This document shows, in pieces, positions 20,728 to 33,537 of a stretch of DNA of 64,000 nucleotides (its first letter is position 1; every line of letters begins with the position of its first letter). Under the pieces are notes generated by a model. That model had not been told where the DNA came from, ran no database searches, and saw nothing but the letters and a program-made list of their open reading frames with translations. A program made the position numbers and the translations under genes. Origin of the DNA: Rhabdophis nuchalis (lineage: Eukaryota; Chordata; Lepidosauria; Squamata; Natricidae); contig CM077648.1 of assembly GCA_039707465.1 (NCBI GenBank), positions 26,291,119 to 26,355,118 of the forward strand, in the 5' to 3' direction.

Positions 20728-22600
20728 GCCCATCTCCTCGGAGAAGATGTAATGCTGAGGACTTTGTACAATACCTGCAAGACAAAATCGCTCAGATTCG
20801 GGAAACGCTGGACTCTGACTGGGTAGGGCTAGATAAGGTGATGGAGGTGGGTCTTGAGAATGTTATCTGGGAGGGGTTTGACCCTGTGACTCCCGAGGAT
20901 GTAGACAGGATTTTGGGTAGACTTAGTGCTGCCACATGTTTATTGAACCTGTGTCCTTCCTGGTTGGTGCTGGCCACCCGGAAAGTTACACGAGGCTGGC
21001 TCCAGGGTATCATCAATGCTTTCTTGAGAGAGGGTTTCTTCCCCACTGCTTTGAAAGAGGCGGTGGTGAGGCCCCTCCTCAAGAAGTCTTCCCTGGACGC
21101 AGTGCTTTTGGCAAATTATCGTCCAGTCTCCAACCTTTGCTTTGTGGCAAAGGTTGTTGAGAGTGTGGTGGTGCGACAGCTTCCCAAGTACCTGCTCCGT
21201 ACCAGTCGGGTTTCAGGCCTGGGTACAGCATGGAAACGGCATTGGTCACATTGGTTGATGATCTCTGGAGGGCTCGGGACAGGGGTTGTTCCTCTGTCCT
21301 GGTCCTATTACACCTCTCAGTAGCTTTTGATACCATCGGCCATGGTATTATGCTGCAGCGGTTGGAGGGGTTAGGGGTGGGGGCACTGTACTTCGGTGGT
21401 TCTCCTCCTTCCTCTCTGACTGTTCGCAGTTTGTGTTGGTGGGGGGGGGCAGAGGTCGTCCTCAAGGTGCCTCATTTGTGGAGTACCTCTCGCCCCTTCT
21501 GTTCAACATTTATGTGAAGCCGCTGGGCAAGATCATCCAGGGTTTTGGGGTAAAGTTCCATCAGTACACTGATGATATACAGCTGTACGTTTCGTCCCCA
21601 GACCACCCCAATGTTGCCCTTGACGTGATGTCCCAGTGCCTGGAGGCCGTGCGGATCTGGATGGGAAGGAACAGGCTCAGACTCAACCCCTCCAAGACCA
21701 AATGGCTGTGGTTCCCGGTGTCCTGTTACAGTCAGCTGGTTCCATTGCTGGCTATAGGGGGTGAGACCTTAGCCCCCACAGGAAGGGTTCACAACTTGGG
21801 TGTCCTCCTGGATGCACGGCTGTCCTTGGAAGATCATATGATGGCTGTTGCCAGGGGGGCTTTTTATCAGGTCGCCTGATCTACCAGTTGCGCCCCTTCC
21901 TGAATCTGAATGCCCTGCACACAGTCACTCATGCCCTCGTCTCTTCCCGCCTGGACTACTGTAATGCTCTCTACATGGGGCTCCCCTTGAAGAGCACCTG
22001 GAGGCTCCAACTGGTCCAGAATGCGGCCGTGCGGGTAATTATGTGGGCGACGCGACACTCCCATGTAACACCCCCCTGTGTGAGCTACACTGGCTTCTGG
22101 TGGTTTTCCAGGTGAGATTCAAGGTGTTGGTTACTATCTTTAAAGCGCTCCATGGCTTAGGACCTGGGTACTTACAAGATTGCCTTCTGCCACCGAGAGC
22201 CTCCAACCGGCCAGTACGCTCCCATAGAGAGGGTCTCCGTATGGTGCTGTCAGCTAAACAATGTCGACTGGCGACACCCAGGGGGCGAGCCTTCTCCGTG
22301 GGAGCACCTGTCCTCTGGAATGAATTGCCCCCGGAATTAAGAACTATCCCTGACTTACGCACCTTCCGCCGTGCTCTCAAAACCATTTTTTTCCAACAAG
22401 CCGGGCTGGCATAAAAATGAATTTTTAAAAATGAATTTTTATTAATTTTAATCGGGGTTTGTTTGGTTTTTTAATTTTAAGAGAGGCCAAATTGTTTAAT
22501 ATGCTTTTAAAACTGTTTTTTAACTTTTATATATCTGTTTTACTTTGGCTGTACCCCGCCCTGAGTCCTTCGGGAGTAGGGGGGTATAAAAAACTAATAA
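20728..22600 (+). mobile_element. L2-type LINE relic with nearly whole RT region
   Basis: Frames 20637-21323, 21230-21517, 21433-21879, 21888-22115 and 22043-22414 read in succession as one L2 ORF2: AEDFVQYLQDK, WEGFDPVTPEDVDRIL, VVRPLLKKSSLD, NYRPVSNLCFVAKV, SVLVLLHLSVAFDT, HQYTDDIQLYVSS, LRLNPSKTKWLWFPV, SRLDYCNALYMGLP and VLWNELPPELRT. At least four frameshifts break it. RT motif A has His (CAC at 21311-21313) where the family has the catalytic Asp, and YADD reads YTDD. The endonuclease is absent (5' truncation near 20728). The 3' UTR hairpin GCCCTGAGTCCTTCGGGAG lies at 22558-22576. A pseudogene copy. Confidence 0.93.
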
Positions 22601-24059
22601 AACTAAACCTACATAATGATAATATCAACATCAATAAATATCACTCCTTTCAAATATTTTCCTTTCTTTTCTTGAATATGATGTATGCTCAGGCTTCCTT
22701 TGCATAAGTCATGCGGATTGGACAAAATAAAATTTAAGCCATACAGAACGCTGCTATATGACAGTGATTCAAAATTGTGGAATTGTGGAATTCTGGGACT
22801 CCATGCACACATCTAGACAGTACTCAATTTCAGAAAGGCTGGTCCAATGAAATTCGAGATTGCCAAGGAAATGTGCATTTTCAATGTAGGTTTAAAAAAA
22901 AAACATTATTGCAACTGTGTGAGAAAGAGTAATGCATTTCCATTTCTCCTTATTAAGCCAGAGTAGAAAAAATATATCTTTGATGTGAAAACGTCAGTAG
23001 CTAGGCAGTTAAATCTTCATTTAATATTCTGCTGCCAAGAAACACTGAATTGCCAAATTCAGTGAAGAGGAACAGTGAAAAGGAATAATCCAAACCACTG
23101 TATTGGTCACTTATTTTCCTATATGATGAGCTAGAAATTGACTCTGGATTCCTCATGGTGTTTTCAATAGTAAGGAAACATTTGTACCAGATTCATCATA
23201 TTCTGTTCATTAAAATAGAGTAAGTGACATTTACCTTTAAGCACATGATTTTCAGATTCTTAAAAAATATATCAAAGTTTGGTTAAAGCAAATTTGTTGG
23301 AAAGATATAAGCACAAAATGTTACTCCTGTACCAGTGCTCTGTTACAGAAATTCTTGATACCTTTTTTAATGTTATCTAATCAATTAGACAATAGGAATC
23401 AAGTCTAACAAAGCTTCCCTAGTTCCAACAAAAAAAGTGATAAATAGTTAAAGATAAAAGCAATTGCCTAACCCTTGATTATGTTACTACATTATAAATT
23501 ATTTATTTATAATTCCTGGAAGATAATGGTGATTTACAACTTAAAATAGCGCAACAAAACTATTTAATATGAAATAAAATAAAGCTAAGATTCTAATGAT
23601 GTATAAGAGTATGGAGATAAACTTGAAGGAATTAATGAAACTTCAGCAGAGCTTCAGGAAGGGAGAGGGTGTGCATGTAATGGGAAGAAGAAATAACCTT
23701 GAGGAACAAGAAGAAGAGCCACAACTAAGATAACAACCAGATATAAGTAATCCCCGCCTGAACCCCAAGAAAGCATCTCAGGCAAGAGCTTCAGGAAGAA
23801 AAAGGAACAGAGGGAGGAGTACTTTCCAATTTTCAAGATTTTATTCCTACTTTGTAACTTTATAATCAAGTAGTATTAGTATCAATAACTTTGGTTTCCT
23901 AGTTTGGTCTACCCTGAAGAACTGACAGTGAAAAAGAAGCTCAAGACAATTTCACCTTGATTTTTGATTTTTATTTTTTACACGAGTAAGATAAAGGGAA
24001 ACCGTCAGACTTTCAAAATTATTTTATTATATCCTGTAACAATTTAATAGAGAGGGGAT
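22601..24059. other. AT-rich DNA, no gene seen
   Basis: No domain-bearing ORF. A faint old L2-like 3' tail may lie at about 23500-23545 (ATTTATTTATAATTCCTGG), too short to call. Confidence 0.55.
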
Positions 24060-24545
24060 GCTATACAGATTACCTGCAGGTATCTTGTCACCAAGTTATA
24101 TAAGGCTTTATAGATTTTTTAATTGTTTTCAGATTAATATGGTTAATCAATGCAGAGCCTGGGGCACTGTAGTTATGTGTAGTTATGTGTAAGTACTGCC
24201 TCTTATTCACCAGCAACTACAATGACATATTTTGCACTAACTGCAGTTTTCATATAATCTTTAAAGGCATCTCCATGTAGGCCTGCATTGCAGTAATCTA
24301 GTAATCTATAAAACAAGTAATAAGTGCATGAATTACTGTTCCCAAAACCTCCTTCTCTACAAGAGATTATATTTTTTCCACTTGCTGCAGCTCAGCAAAA
24401 GCTCATTTAGCCACAGCTTCTAGCTGCCTATCTAGCAGTGTTTATGCCAATACAAAATCACAGTATTGATGATACCTCACCCCAAGCTGACAGATGACCC
24501 TTCCTAAAAGCTTCATATAAATGTCAAAAACAGACATAAAACCAA
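24060..24545 (-). mobile_element. Old L2-like LINE 3' fragment (antisense)
   Basis: CATCTCCATGTAGGCCTGCATTGCAGTAATCTAG, then AGTGCATGAATTACTGT, AGCAAAAGCTCATTTAGCC-ACAGCTTCTAGCTGCC and TATCTAGCAGTG, follow the antisense order of an L2-like C-terminal region. Compare CCCCATGTAGAGAACGTTAC-AATAGTCCAAG at 9185-9215. No open frame remains. Confidence 0.6.
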
Positions 24546-27313
24546 TCTGCAACATTTCACACAAGTTTTCGCACGAGAGTTGCTGTGAGCGAGTTAGGCA
24601 GCTACATACGTTTTATAAATAAAGAAAATAATTAAATATGTTTTCACAGATTTTGCTAGCGGACAATGATATTTCGCACTCAGGGATCTCATACAACTGA
24701 CATGCCCACGTTAAAACAACACTTGGATTTTTAAAACAATGCTTTTTCTTTTAACTACTAGAAAATAAAGAAAAATCCTAGAAAAAGGCAAAGGTAAATA
24801 CTTTTTTTGTACGACTGCCAAAAAAATTACATGAAGATGTCTATAAAGTCACCAAAAGTTGAGGCTGACTTTAAGAAACTTTCCCCTTTTATATTTCAAC
24901 CATTGAATTAATACTGGAAACTTTGCTCAGATTTATTTTACATTGCTCCCGTAATTTACAGTCGAATTAGAGCAGCATTCTTATTTAGTGCATTCCACTA
25001 CTGAGGAACACTGTAATAATAATTTTGCACTTTGGATTTGCAAACGGTTTCAAATACCATTCTTTGTTGTTGATTGCTTAATTATTTTCTTAATTATTTT
25101 CTTAATTATTTTATTGTGTCAACATGTTAAACTATATATCAACGTTGATTAACCTCAATGAGTTGAGTCACACAAAAACCAAGGAAATCTTATTATTTTG
25201 CAGTTCAATGTGTATTTATTAATTGTATATATTATTATATAATATATAATAGTATATATTATTCTCCATATTTTATCCACAGAGGTGATGGGATGCACCA
25301 GCAGAGAGAGAGTGAGTTTTGACAATACAGAGCTTTCTTACATTAAGAGACTGTGCAGTCCTGAGCTAGATGGGTGAAAGGCAAAGAGGTTCAGGGTAGC
25401 CATACTATATCTAGTAAGTAAGAAAGTTAATTTTAGTTTTTCAAGATTTTGTCCATTACGTGGATTGGATTTGATTGGATCTTTTTGTCTTGTTTCTGGG
25501 ATTCAATCTGATACCAGAAGTGCTTTAAGTGCTTTAAGAAGAATCAGGAGTTTTATTTTTCCATCTTAGATTTCATTTTTTAAAATGAAAATTAAGGTTG
25601 TAGGGAATGGCAACAGATTTTATGGTATATTATTCAGCAAAAGCCAGTAAACATAGCATGGCTACATAAGCTTACATTTTTATATATTTCTCACATTTAC
25701 ATACAACCATTATATGCTTAGCTGTTCAAAGTATCAAAAGATGTTCTTCCTCTTTGTTTACTTTGAAAACAAATACTTGAGCAACACATGAGTAAGTACA
25801 TAAAACTTCTTGCAGTAGTATAGACACATGGGTTAATAAACAGCAGTTTGCTGAAATAGAAAGCTATTGGCCTGACCTTTTATATTGCCATTACTCTGAC
25901 ATGGCAAGCTCAGATATATTATTACATACTTTGGTAGACAGAAACAAGCAACTCTTAGCGATTATATAACTACCACATATAGAGGGTTGTGTAAGTGAAA
26001 CTCATACTTCCACCATGTTTATTGGTCATATGCTGTTCTGATAGCAGCTGCTACAATAAAAAACTGTTAGTTCAGCAAAAAGATTTCATTTGTTCCCGCT
26101 TCAATTCAATGTGTTACATTCTTAGTAGCAGCTAGTGCCAGATTTGGAGCTCACCCAAACCATTCAGGGAATCCAAATCAAGGAAGTTCCTGCCCAGTTC
26201 CTGATAATCTCCAGCTTTTATTACCCGCAACATGACTAATGTCACTTTTTTAAATCATTTATAAAAAGAAGATTGACAGTTGACATTCTCAGATTGTCTT
26301 TTTCCATCCTGGCCTAGGAATGCAGAGACTCATATCCTCCAATCCTTCTCAGCATGTGCCAAAGACTCCAACTTTGCTCTGAGTACATCATGATCACCAA
26401 AGGTGATGCCAACTGCATCTTGCTAGATTAATGTCTTGGGCATCTGAGCTTGGAATTTCTCCAAACTGGCAAGAGCAGCACATCCTCCATCCCATCATAG
26501 CTGGCCTTCCAGACAATTTTGTTTAACTAGACTTTGTAGCACCGGACACAACTATTTGGACAGCTCCAATCAGCCTCCTAGTTTCCAAACCCTTTACGGT
26601 TAAATTATGCGCATTAGTTTCAACCTGATTTCATTGCAGTTATATGAGCTCTGCTGACCTTAAAAACATAAGCATCTGAATATGAAAACTGAAGATATGC
26701 CTGTAGATATAATTTAGTTCACTTAATTCTTCTGAGAACTATGTTGCAATGAATTCAAATCTTTGTTTCGTCTATAAAAATGGTTCTTTTAGATGTTTCT
26801 GAAACATCAGGTGAAAAATGCATATTCCTTCTTTTTAATCATAATTTGGTGACTAGGAGTAAAAAATGCTCTTAAAATATTTACATCTTGTATTCCTAAT
26901 TCAAATTACATGTTTTTTTTACTCCAGCACTTCATGCAATGATTTTTATTATAAACTGAATCAGTGCTTCCTAATCTGCATTATGATCCTCTGGAGGCAG
27001 GGCTGCAGAGTTACTCCAGGGGATCTGTGATAAACGCAAAACATGAAGAAGAAACTAAGCTAAAAACTCTCCCAAAATAGATTCTAATCAAACAATATTT
27101 CTCTTCCTGAAATAAGATAATAGAAAGACAAATTCCCAACTGGCTTAGGAGGAAACTTGGAAGGAACAATACCAGCTGATTTGAAATGGCTCTTCCCTTG
27201 TACAACTCAAGTATCCCTATTGTTTTCAAAATATATAACATTTTCATGGCATTTTCGTTTATTATTTATATTTTGCCTTTCACATAAGTTGTTTTTAAAA
27301 TATTCGCATCAAT
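24546..27313. other. AT-rich DNA, no gene seen
   Basis: No recognised genes. Contains three tandem copies of a 12-mer TTAATTATTTTC-like unit (25078-25115) and an ATAT-rich tract (25226-25263). A somewhat more GC-balanced block at 26130-26640 could be an unrecognised old repeat. Confidence 0.55.
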
Positions 27314-27321
27314 ATCAAGAC

Positions 27322-28228
27322 CAGGGATGAAATCAATTTACCATATTTTTCGGAGTACAAGATGCACCAGAGTATAAGATGCACCAAGATTTTGAAGAGG
27401 CAAATTTAAAAAAAAAGTTTTTGCACTCTGCAGACCTCCCCAAAATGGCCCTTAAAAAAAAAAAAAAAGGCCCATTTTTCATCAACAAAAATGGCCATGC
27501 ATAGCCTTTAGGAGGCTTCCAGAGTGCTCCTGGGGTCAGGGAGGGGAATGAGCAAACAACAGCTTGTTTTTTGCTCATTTTTCCCCTCCCAGCCCCCAGG
27601 AGCACTCTGGAAGCCTCCTAAAGGCTATGCATGGCCATTTTTGCAAAGAGGGATGGGTTTCGGGAGGACAAAAATGCTGTATTCAGTGTATAAGATGCAC
27701 CTAGATTTTTACCCTCTTTTTTGAGGGAAAAAGGTGCATCTTATACTCCGAAAAATACAGTACCTTCACTACTGGTTCGCAAATGCAACCCCCTTTGAGT
27801 ATACATGGGACCTTCGATTTCTGACAATCATCTGTGACACGCAATTTAAATTAGCTAGAAAGCAGGAAATCTGATGATTCTAGCTAATATAAATTGCACG
27901 TCACAGCTGATTGTTGGAAATACCGGTTTGCCCAAACTGGTAGCATTTTTGCTACCGGTTCAGGTAAGCTGGTCTAAACCAGTAGCATTTTGGGCATGGC
28001 TTGGTAGGTGTGGCAGGAGAAGGATATTGTAAAATCTCCATTTCCACCCTACTCCAGGGAAGATTACAGCAAAATCCCCATTCCCTCCCAATCAGTTAGG
28101 ACTTAGGAGGCACAGAGTAGATGGGGGTGGGGACAGTCAGAGGTGGTATTTACCGGTTCTCTGAACTACTCAAAATTTCCCCTACCGCTTCTCCAGAACT
28201 GGTCAGAACTTGCTGAACACCACTTCTG
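27322..28228 (-). mobile_element. Composite hAT-type element interrupted by a TA-flanked miniature element
   Basis: The outer ends CAGGGATGAAATCAATTTA (27322) and GAACACCACTTCTG (to 28228) belong to the hAT group seen at 56155-56291 and 57273-57516. Shared internal blocks are CTACTGGTTCGCAAATG, GAACTACTCAAAATTTCC and CCAGAACTGGTCAGAACTTGC. The flanks ATCAAGAC and CTCAGAAT match poorly, so the span may merge two elements. The segment at 27341-27760 is a later insertion. Confidence 0.6.
27341..27760. mobile_element. TA-flanked palindromic element, 'TATTTTTCGGAGTATAAGATGCACC' family
   Basis: The left end CCATATTTTTCGGAGTACAA and right end TATACTCCGAAAAATACAG are inverted repeats continuing into AGATGCACC. 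TA is duplicated at 27339-27340 and 27761-27762. Removing the element restores AATTTACCTTCACTAC, which matches the uninterrupted relative at 56263-56281 in reverse, confirming the boundaries. Inner arms of about 60 bases (27493-27530 against 27600-27641 and beyond) form a long stem. No transposase. Confidence 0.88.
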
Positions 28229-28279
28229 CTCAGAATATGTTTAAAACTGGAGGTAAAATGAAATTTAATATAGCTATAC

Positions 28280-28371
28280 CAGGGGTCTGCAAAGTTGGCT
28301 CTTTTAAGACGGATGGAATTCTGGGAGTTGAAGTCCACCCGTCTTAAAAGAGCCAACTTTGCAGACCCCTG
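28280..28371. mobile_element. Hairpin hAT-type miniature element
   Basis: A 92-base element with 33-base perfect inverted arms (CAGGGGTCTGCAAAGTTGG...). The exact 8-bp target-site duplication AGCTATAC is at 28272-28279 and 28372-28379. Same family as 35600-35715. Confidence 0.93.
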
Positions 28372-28379
28372 AGCTATAC

Positions 28380-29663
28380 TATATCACTGCCCTATCCATC
28401 TCATTTCATTGCCCTTCCCAGAACAATTCCTGGCCATTGAAAGGCTACAAAGTTATCTTGCTTGTTGTCAATCAAGCCTGACCTTGCAAAAAATACTTTC
28501 AGAACACAACATTCAAAATAAATTATAAACCTGTCATTTTTTAATATGATACAGTCTATAACCCAAATTATAATTTGAGTTTAAGGTCTATTAGGCTTAT
28601 GATCTCATATGCTTCCATGTTGAATTAAATGCATCCTCAGGGAGGAAGCTGGATATCAAATTGACCACTTACAAGGTATCTGGCAGTCTAAGCTGCATAG
28701 GACAAAGTTCAAGATTCAACCGAGACCTAACTAAAATGTAGAGTTTTGCAGAAATTGAAATCCTGAATACATCATGTCACACAGAAGCCAAGGAAAATAA
28801 ATGAAGTTCATGTTTTACTGGGTCCCACATGCTGTGAGATTTCCAACCCTACTAACATCAGCAGGAAACACTCAAAATTCTGGATTCAGCAAACAAATCC
28901 ATAACAAGAATGGTGTTATGACTCAACAAGTCATTCCATGTGTTTTTCATCTAGCTGAAGTCTATAGGGGAAGTGAATATGGCATAAGATATGTTTGGTT
29001 CACATGTTGTAAACTTCCAACTTTTCCCCTTCCCAAGGCATGTCATGAATTCAGCATAGTCTCTTTCTATCTCAACTATCTTACAATTCCTATGTAATAG
29101 AAAAAAGGGGGGACACCAAACTCAGAGGACACAATTGTCTGGATGTAAAAGTTCTGGTCAAAAATATACATGTGTTAAAACAGAGGAAGTCTGTTTATAT
29201 ATCACACACAAATGATGGAGGGATTGTTTAAATCAGCCTTTTTTTAAGAGCTGGAAAAATTAGGAACCACATGGAGTAGAAGCAGAGATCAGGAAAAAGT
29301 AAGGAAGAAGACAAAATCTCTTTAGGACTTTGAAACTGAAACCATTAGGGCTTGGAGGTCACCCCATTTCTATCATGTGGAGAGAATCTTTGACATCATT
29401 TACATAACAATATACATTATGCAAGCAGAGAGCCCACATGTTAAAAAGAACTCTAACAACACATTACCAGACAGTGTTTTCAGCCGATTTGCATTCTGTA
29501 CTCAACAATCCAATAAAGAGTTACAATGCAGTAAAGACTAGATTACTTCATAGCCAATAAGGAAAAGCATATTGCAACTGGCAAGCATTCCCCCAAGTGG
29601 AATTAAAAGTCTTTGATGTCAATTACTTCAGTGATTGACTATGTTTTAATTATTCCAACAAAT
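28380..29663. other. AT-rich DNA, no gene seen
   Basis: Nothing recognised; the plus ORF 28801-29097 has no domain. Confidence 0.55.
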
Positions 29664-30035
29664 ATAGCTAATCCTTGACATATGACCATTCGTTCAGCAA
29701 CCATTTGAAATTACGATGGCACTGAACAAAAAGACTTACAAATCTGAAGTTATGGCTGCTGCAGTACCCCACATTACACAAACAAATTTCGGTGCTTGGA
29801 AATCTGTTCACCTTTAGAACCAGCCACCTTTCTCCTCCCCATCCCATTCCTCACCTGCTTCCCACTTCTCACACCCTTGAGCATCCTCACCCTCTGCATG
29901 CCTTGCTTCATTTATCTTTTCTGAAGATCACCTTCGAAAAAGAAGGACCAACTGATCTACTCCACAGCCTTCTTATACAGAGAATGTATGGTTCCATCTT
30001 GGAACCAGGTGTCATTTTGGGAGTGGCCTCAATTG

Positions 30036-30064
30036 AGAGAGAGAGAGAGAGAGACAGAGAGAAT
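30036..30064. repeat. GA microsatellite
   Basis: About a dozen GA units with one interruption. Confidence 0.93.
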
Positions 30065-30066
30065 CA

Positions 30067-30277
30067 GTAAATAGCACCTCTGACCTGCCCCCAATTATTC
30101 TCTGCCTCCCGAGTCCTAGCTGATCAGGGGATTTTGCAGTAACCTTCCCCTGGAGTGGGGTGATAATGGAGATTTTAAAGTGTCCTTCCCCTGGCAAGTC
30201 CACCAAGTCACTCCCACCAAGCCATGCCATGCCCGCCAAGCCATGCCGGTAGTAAACATTTTTGAATCCTACCACTG
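30067..30277 (-). mobile_element. hAT-type element fragment
   Basis: AAATAGCACCTCTGACC, GATTTTGCAGTAACCTTCCC-CTGG, CACCAAGTCACTCCCACC and GCCGGTAGTAAACATTTTTG-AATCCTACCACTG are collinear with the element at 57273-57516. The left half is missing at the GA repeat. Confidence 0.65.
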
Positions 30278-30385
30278 GATTGTGATCATTAAATGATCAT
30301 GTGGGTGATCATTTAATGACTGTCATAATTTACTACAATAATTCTGGGCTCAATTATAGTTGTAAATCGGGGACTACCTATACAC

Positions 30386-32064
30386 ATCTTTAGATTTAAT
30401 GTATTTGTAGATAATAGCACATAAAACAAAGAGTTCACTTTGTTATTTAAACTATACATTGACATCAATGTATTAGCAGTATGAGAAAAATCAACTTTCT
30501 TTCCAATTAAAAATGAATAAATCAAATACAGATTATCCTCAACTAAGGTGTGCTGTAATCTTTTCTCTGGAGTTAATAGGGTCTCACCGCTATAATATGT
30601 TTGCTATTGTCTGTTGTTCTGATGTTCAACCTCAGGAAATATATTGTTAAAGATACTAGAGGTTACAGAAAGTAGATGAGATTAAAAATGGCTCAGGATG
30701 TATTTTAATTGTAAAAATTAATTTTTGTCTCACACAAATTGTAACCAATTTATAAATTCTATATGCACTAGTCAGTTTTGTCAGCAAGATGTAATACCAC
30801 TTCCATATATATCATATGACAAAATAAGATGCACATTTGTAGTTATAAAAGAGATTGATATATTTTTACTGATTAAATTACATAACAAATAAATGGAAGC
30901 AGGAGTTTAGCAATTACAGCATCCAGCAATTAATCTGCACAATATGAGCAAAAACACCTCACAAAATTCTTATATACAGTATATATGGGATATGGTAAAA
31001 AATGCAGACAGATTCTTTCTTTTTGAAATCGAGACTTAACAATAGATAAATAAGATAAAATAACTCTTGGTTAAAAAATACCAAATGTTATAGTGAAATA
31101 TGCTTGCATTGAGTAGGTAACATACAAAAGTTAGAGAAATATTACTGAATAATGGTTTATATAATGTTGTATTTTTAGCATAAATATCTTGTTTGAACTA
31201 TAGAATTTGAGCAAAATTATTTATTTGCTACATATCTTCTCTAAATAATACCATTACATCTAAAACTTGAAATGACTACAGAACATGGGATGCTACAATA
31301 AACTTTTCCTTTTAACACTTAAAAGTCCCATGAAAATAAAATGCTGGTTCCGTCTAAGCAATGAATTGCATTCTCAATATCAAACATAAACAATCCTTGG
31401 GGCAGGGGGAGAATGAACATATGGTATTGTAATACAGCGAGCAAATTACATTCCTTCAGTATATATCTTCATTTATCTGTTGAATGTTTATCTTCATTTT
31501 CTCTTCCAAAAACTGGCTGTTAAAAAACCAAACTAATTGGACATAATTAACATAATGTAATAAAACCTTGTGTGTGTGGGTGTGTGAGAAAGAGAGAGGG
31601 TGGAAGGGAGAGGGAGAGAGAGATTATTTCTAGAGATAAAACCTAGAGAGAAAATTAAATAGACTGGAGAATAATTATATTAACAATATTGTTGTTATCC
31701 TACATTAGGTATTTATTTGTATTCCACCTTTAAATCCTTCAATGTAAAGTATGTCTATTTTGATAAGATAAAGCCAATTAATATTACCTTTGGCCTTTGT
31801 TTCCAATTCTGTAACTGATATTTTCCAAGATCAGAAAATTGGCATTCACTTTTTTAGCAAAGCAAAAATGAATGACCCCATACCCCAAACTCTGCCCTCT
31901 ATGGTCCCAATCTTTCCAAAGAAATCCAAAGAGAGTATAAGCTAGAGGTAGTATGTGTAATGAGATGGAATAAATGCTGCTTAATTCAAATAATTGATAT
32001 TCCCAATGAGACAAACTTCCATAGACCGACGACACATTTTCGTGCTTCCTCAGATAAAACTATA
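30386..32064. other. AT-rich DNA, no gene seen
   Basis: No recognised gene. A GT then GA-rich simple tract lies at 31569-31624. Confidence 0.6.
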
Positions 32065-32240
32065 TAGGTGGTCCTTGCATAACAATCACTTATTCAGTGA
32101 CGGTTTGAACTTGCAACAGCACGAACAAGCATTCTTAACGTTCCAATCAACACATCCTTGAAGTCATGTGATTGTAAACAAGGCATTTGGCAACTTGCCC
32201 AGATTTCCAACCACTGTTGTGTCCCAAAGTGACATGGTCA
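32065..32240 (-). mobile_element. Partial 'CAGGTAGTCCTCGAC' family element
   Basis: ATAGGTGGTCCTTGCATAAC with AACTTGCAACAGCACGAACA, GTCATGTGATTG and GGCATTTGGCAACTTGCCC follow the family's order in antisense. The far end is lost. Confidence 0.6.
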
Positions 32241-33124
32241 TGTATTTACTTATCATATTGTGCAGCTCTGTCCTGCCCCCCCAAACACACACACACACAC
32301 ACGTACAACAAGAGTTTTACAAGTGTTTTAATGTTCAATAAGCATAGAAGAATTGATGTACTAAAAGGAACATTGTAATAATGAAGTCCTAGCTAAGACG
32401 GGATAGGAAAAGGGATCCCAGAATATTTGAATTTCTGTTTGAATTCTTTTTAATATTTTGTAGCCAAAATTCAGGCTAGTTCCATTTATTAGCTATTCTA
32501 CAGACTGGTCCAGCATCCTATTAAGAAACTCCTAGATAAAGAACAGCAGGTCATAAATGTTTGAATCAGCAGTTCTATCTTCATGGAAAATGTCTGCTTC
32601 CCAGATAATATGTCTACATTTTCACCTCAATCCTGTGAAATGAGTACGACTACCACTCCACTAGAGAGTTACAGTATATTCACAGAATCATTCAATTATT
32701 GTTGAAGTGATACAAAGCCTGTCCACATGACAGTTACTTTGACAACAATTGATGCATGATTCCACCAGTTACTATAAGTCATCACTGGGAAATGATCTAT
32801 ATGTCCATGCTTTTTCTGTTCTCTCTTTTATTTTTACTTTTTCTTCTACGAAATGCTGCATAATAGACAGTGACAAGCATCGAAGTCTCCTTCAAAAGTC
32901 CCTCCTGCCTATTACTCAAGAGACTCCTTAACCTGGTTTATCTTAATTCTCAAACTTTCTCTACTCCATATCATCTTTCTCAAAGAATTCCTACTTCCTA
33001 AATTGCTTCAGACCTCAGTAAATAATGAAAGCTTGAGAAATACAACATGCTAGCCAAGATCATAACTTAGAATTTTTAATTTTAGAAAACATTTTTCTCT
33101 TTATACTCCACATCTAATTCTGCT
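32241..33124. other. AT-rich DNA with a CA microsatellite, no gene seen
   Basis: CA repeat of about nine units at 32285-32302; otherwise unrecognised. Confidence 0.6.
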
Positions 33125-33537
33125 GAAGGCTAAGAAAGGCTGAGTGCTTAAGAATTGAGGCCTTTGAACTCTGGTGCTGGAGAAGACTCCTGCGAGTCCC
33201 TTGGACTGCAAGGCAATCAAACCGGTCAGTCCTAGAGGAGATCAACTTTGACTGCTCTTTAGAAGGCCAGATCCTGAAGATGAAACTAAAATACTTTGGC
33301 TACCTAATGAGAAGAAAGAACTCACTGGAGAAGAGCCTGATGCTAGGAAAGATTGAAGGCAAAAGAAGAAGGGGACCACAGAGAGAATGAGGTGACTGGA
33401 TGGAGTCACTGAAGCAGTAGGCATGAGCTTAAATGGACTCCAGAGGATGGTAGAGGGCAAGAAGGCCTGGAGGAGTGTTGTCCATGGGGTCGCGATAGGT
33501 CAAACATGACTTCGCAACTAACAACAACAACAATTCC
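33125..33537 (+). mobile_element. Bov-B (RTE-clade) LINE 3' end
   Basis: The plus strand translates to FELWCWRRLLRVPWTARQSN, VLEEINFDCSLEGQILKMKL, KYFGYLMRRKNSLEKSLMLG and KIEGKRRRGPQRE, the conserved C-terminus of Bov-B reverse transcriptase. A stop (TGA at about 33389) and further stops follow in the tail. The 3' end GGTCGCGATAGGTCAAACAT-GACTTCGCAACTAACAACAA is the Bov-B terminus that Sauria SINEs mimic. 5'-truncated and inactive. Confidence 0.92.

Larger units (their letters stand above)
29664..30385 (-). mobile_element. Split 'CAGGTAGTCCTCGAC' family element with inserted hAT-type fragment
   Basis: 29664-29780 (AATCCTTGACATATGACC... GGCACTGAAC...) and 30288-30380 (...CTCAATTATAGTTGTAAATCGGGGACTACC) look like the two ends of one antisense copy. 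Between them lie unidentified sequence, a GA microsatellite (30036-30064) and a hAT-type right half ending GAATCCTACCACTG at 30277. The hAT left end and its target duplication are not identified. Confidence 0.5.

Noticed and set aside
26130..26640. Less AT-rich block as a possible exon or old gene relic
   Set aside because: No frame is open for a useful length and I recognise no family; left within an unannotated stretch.
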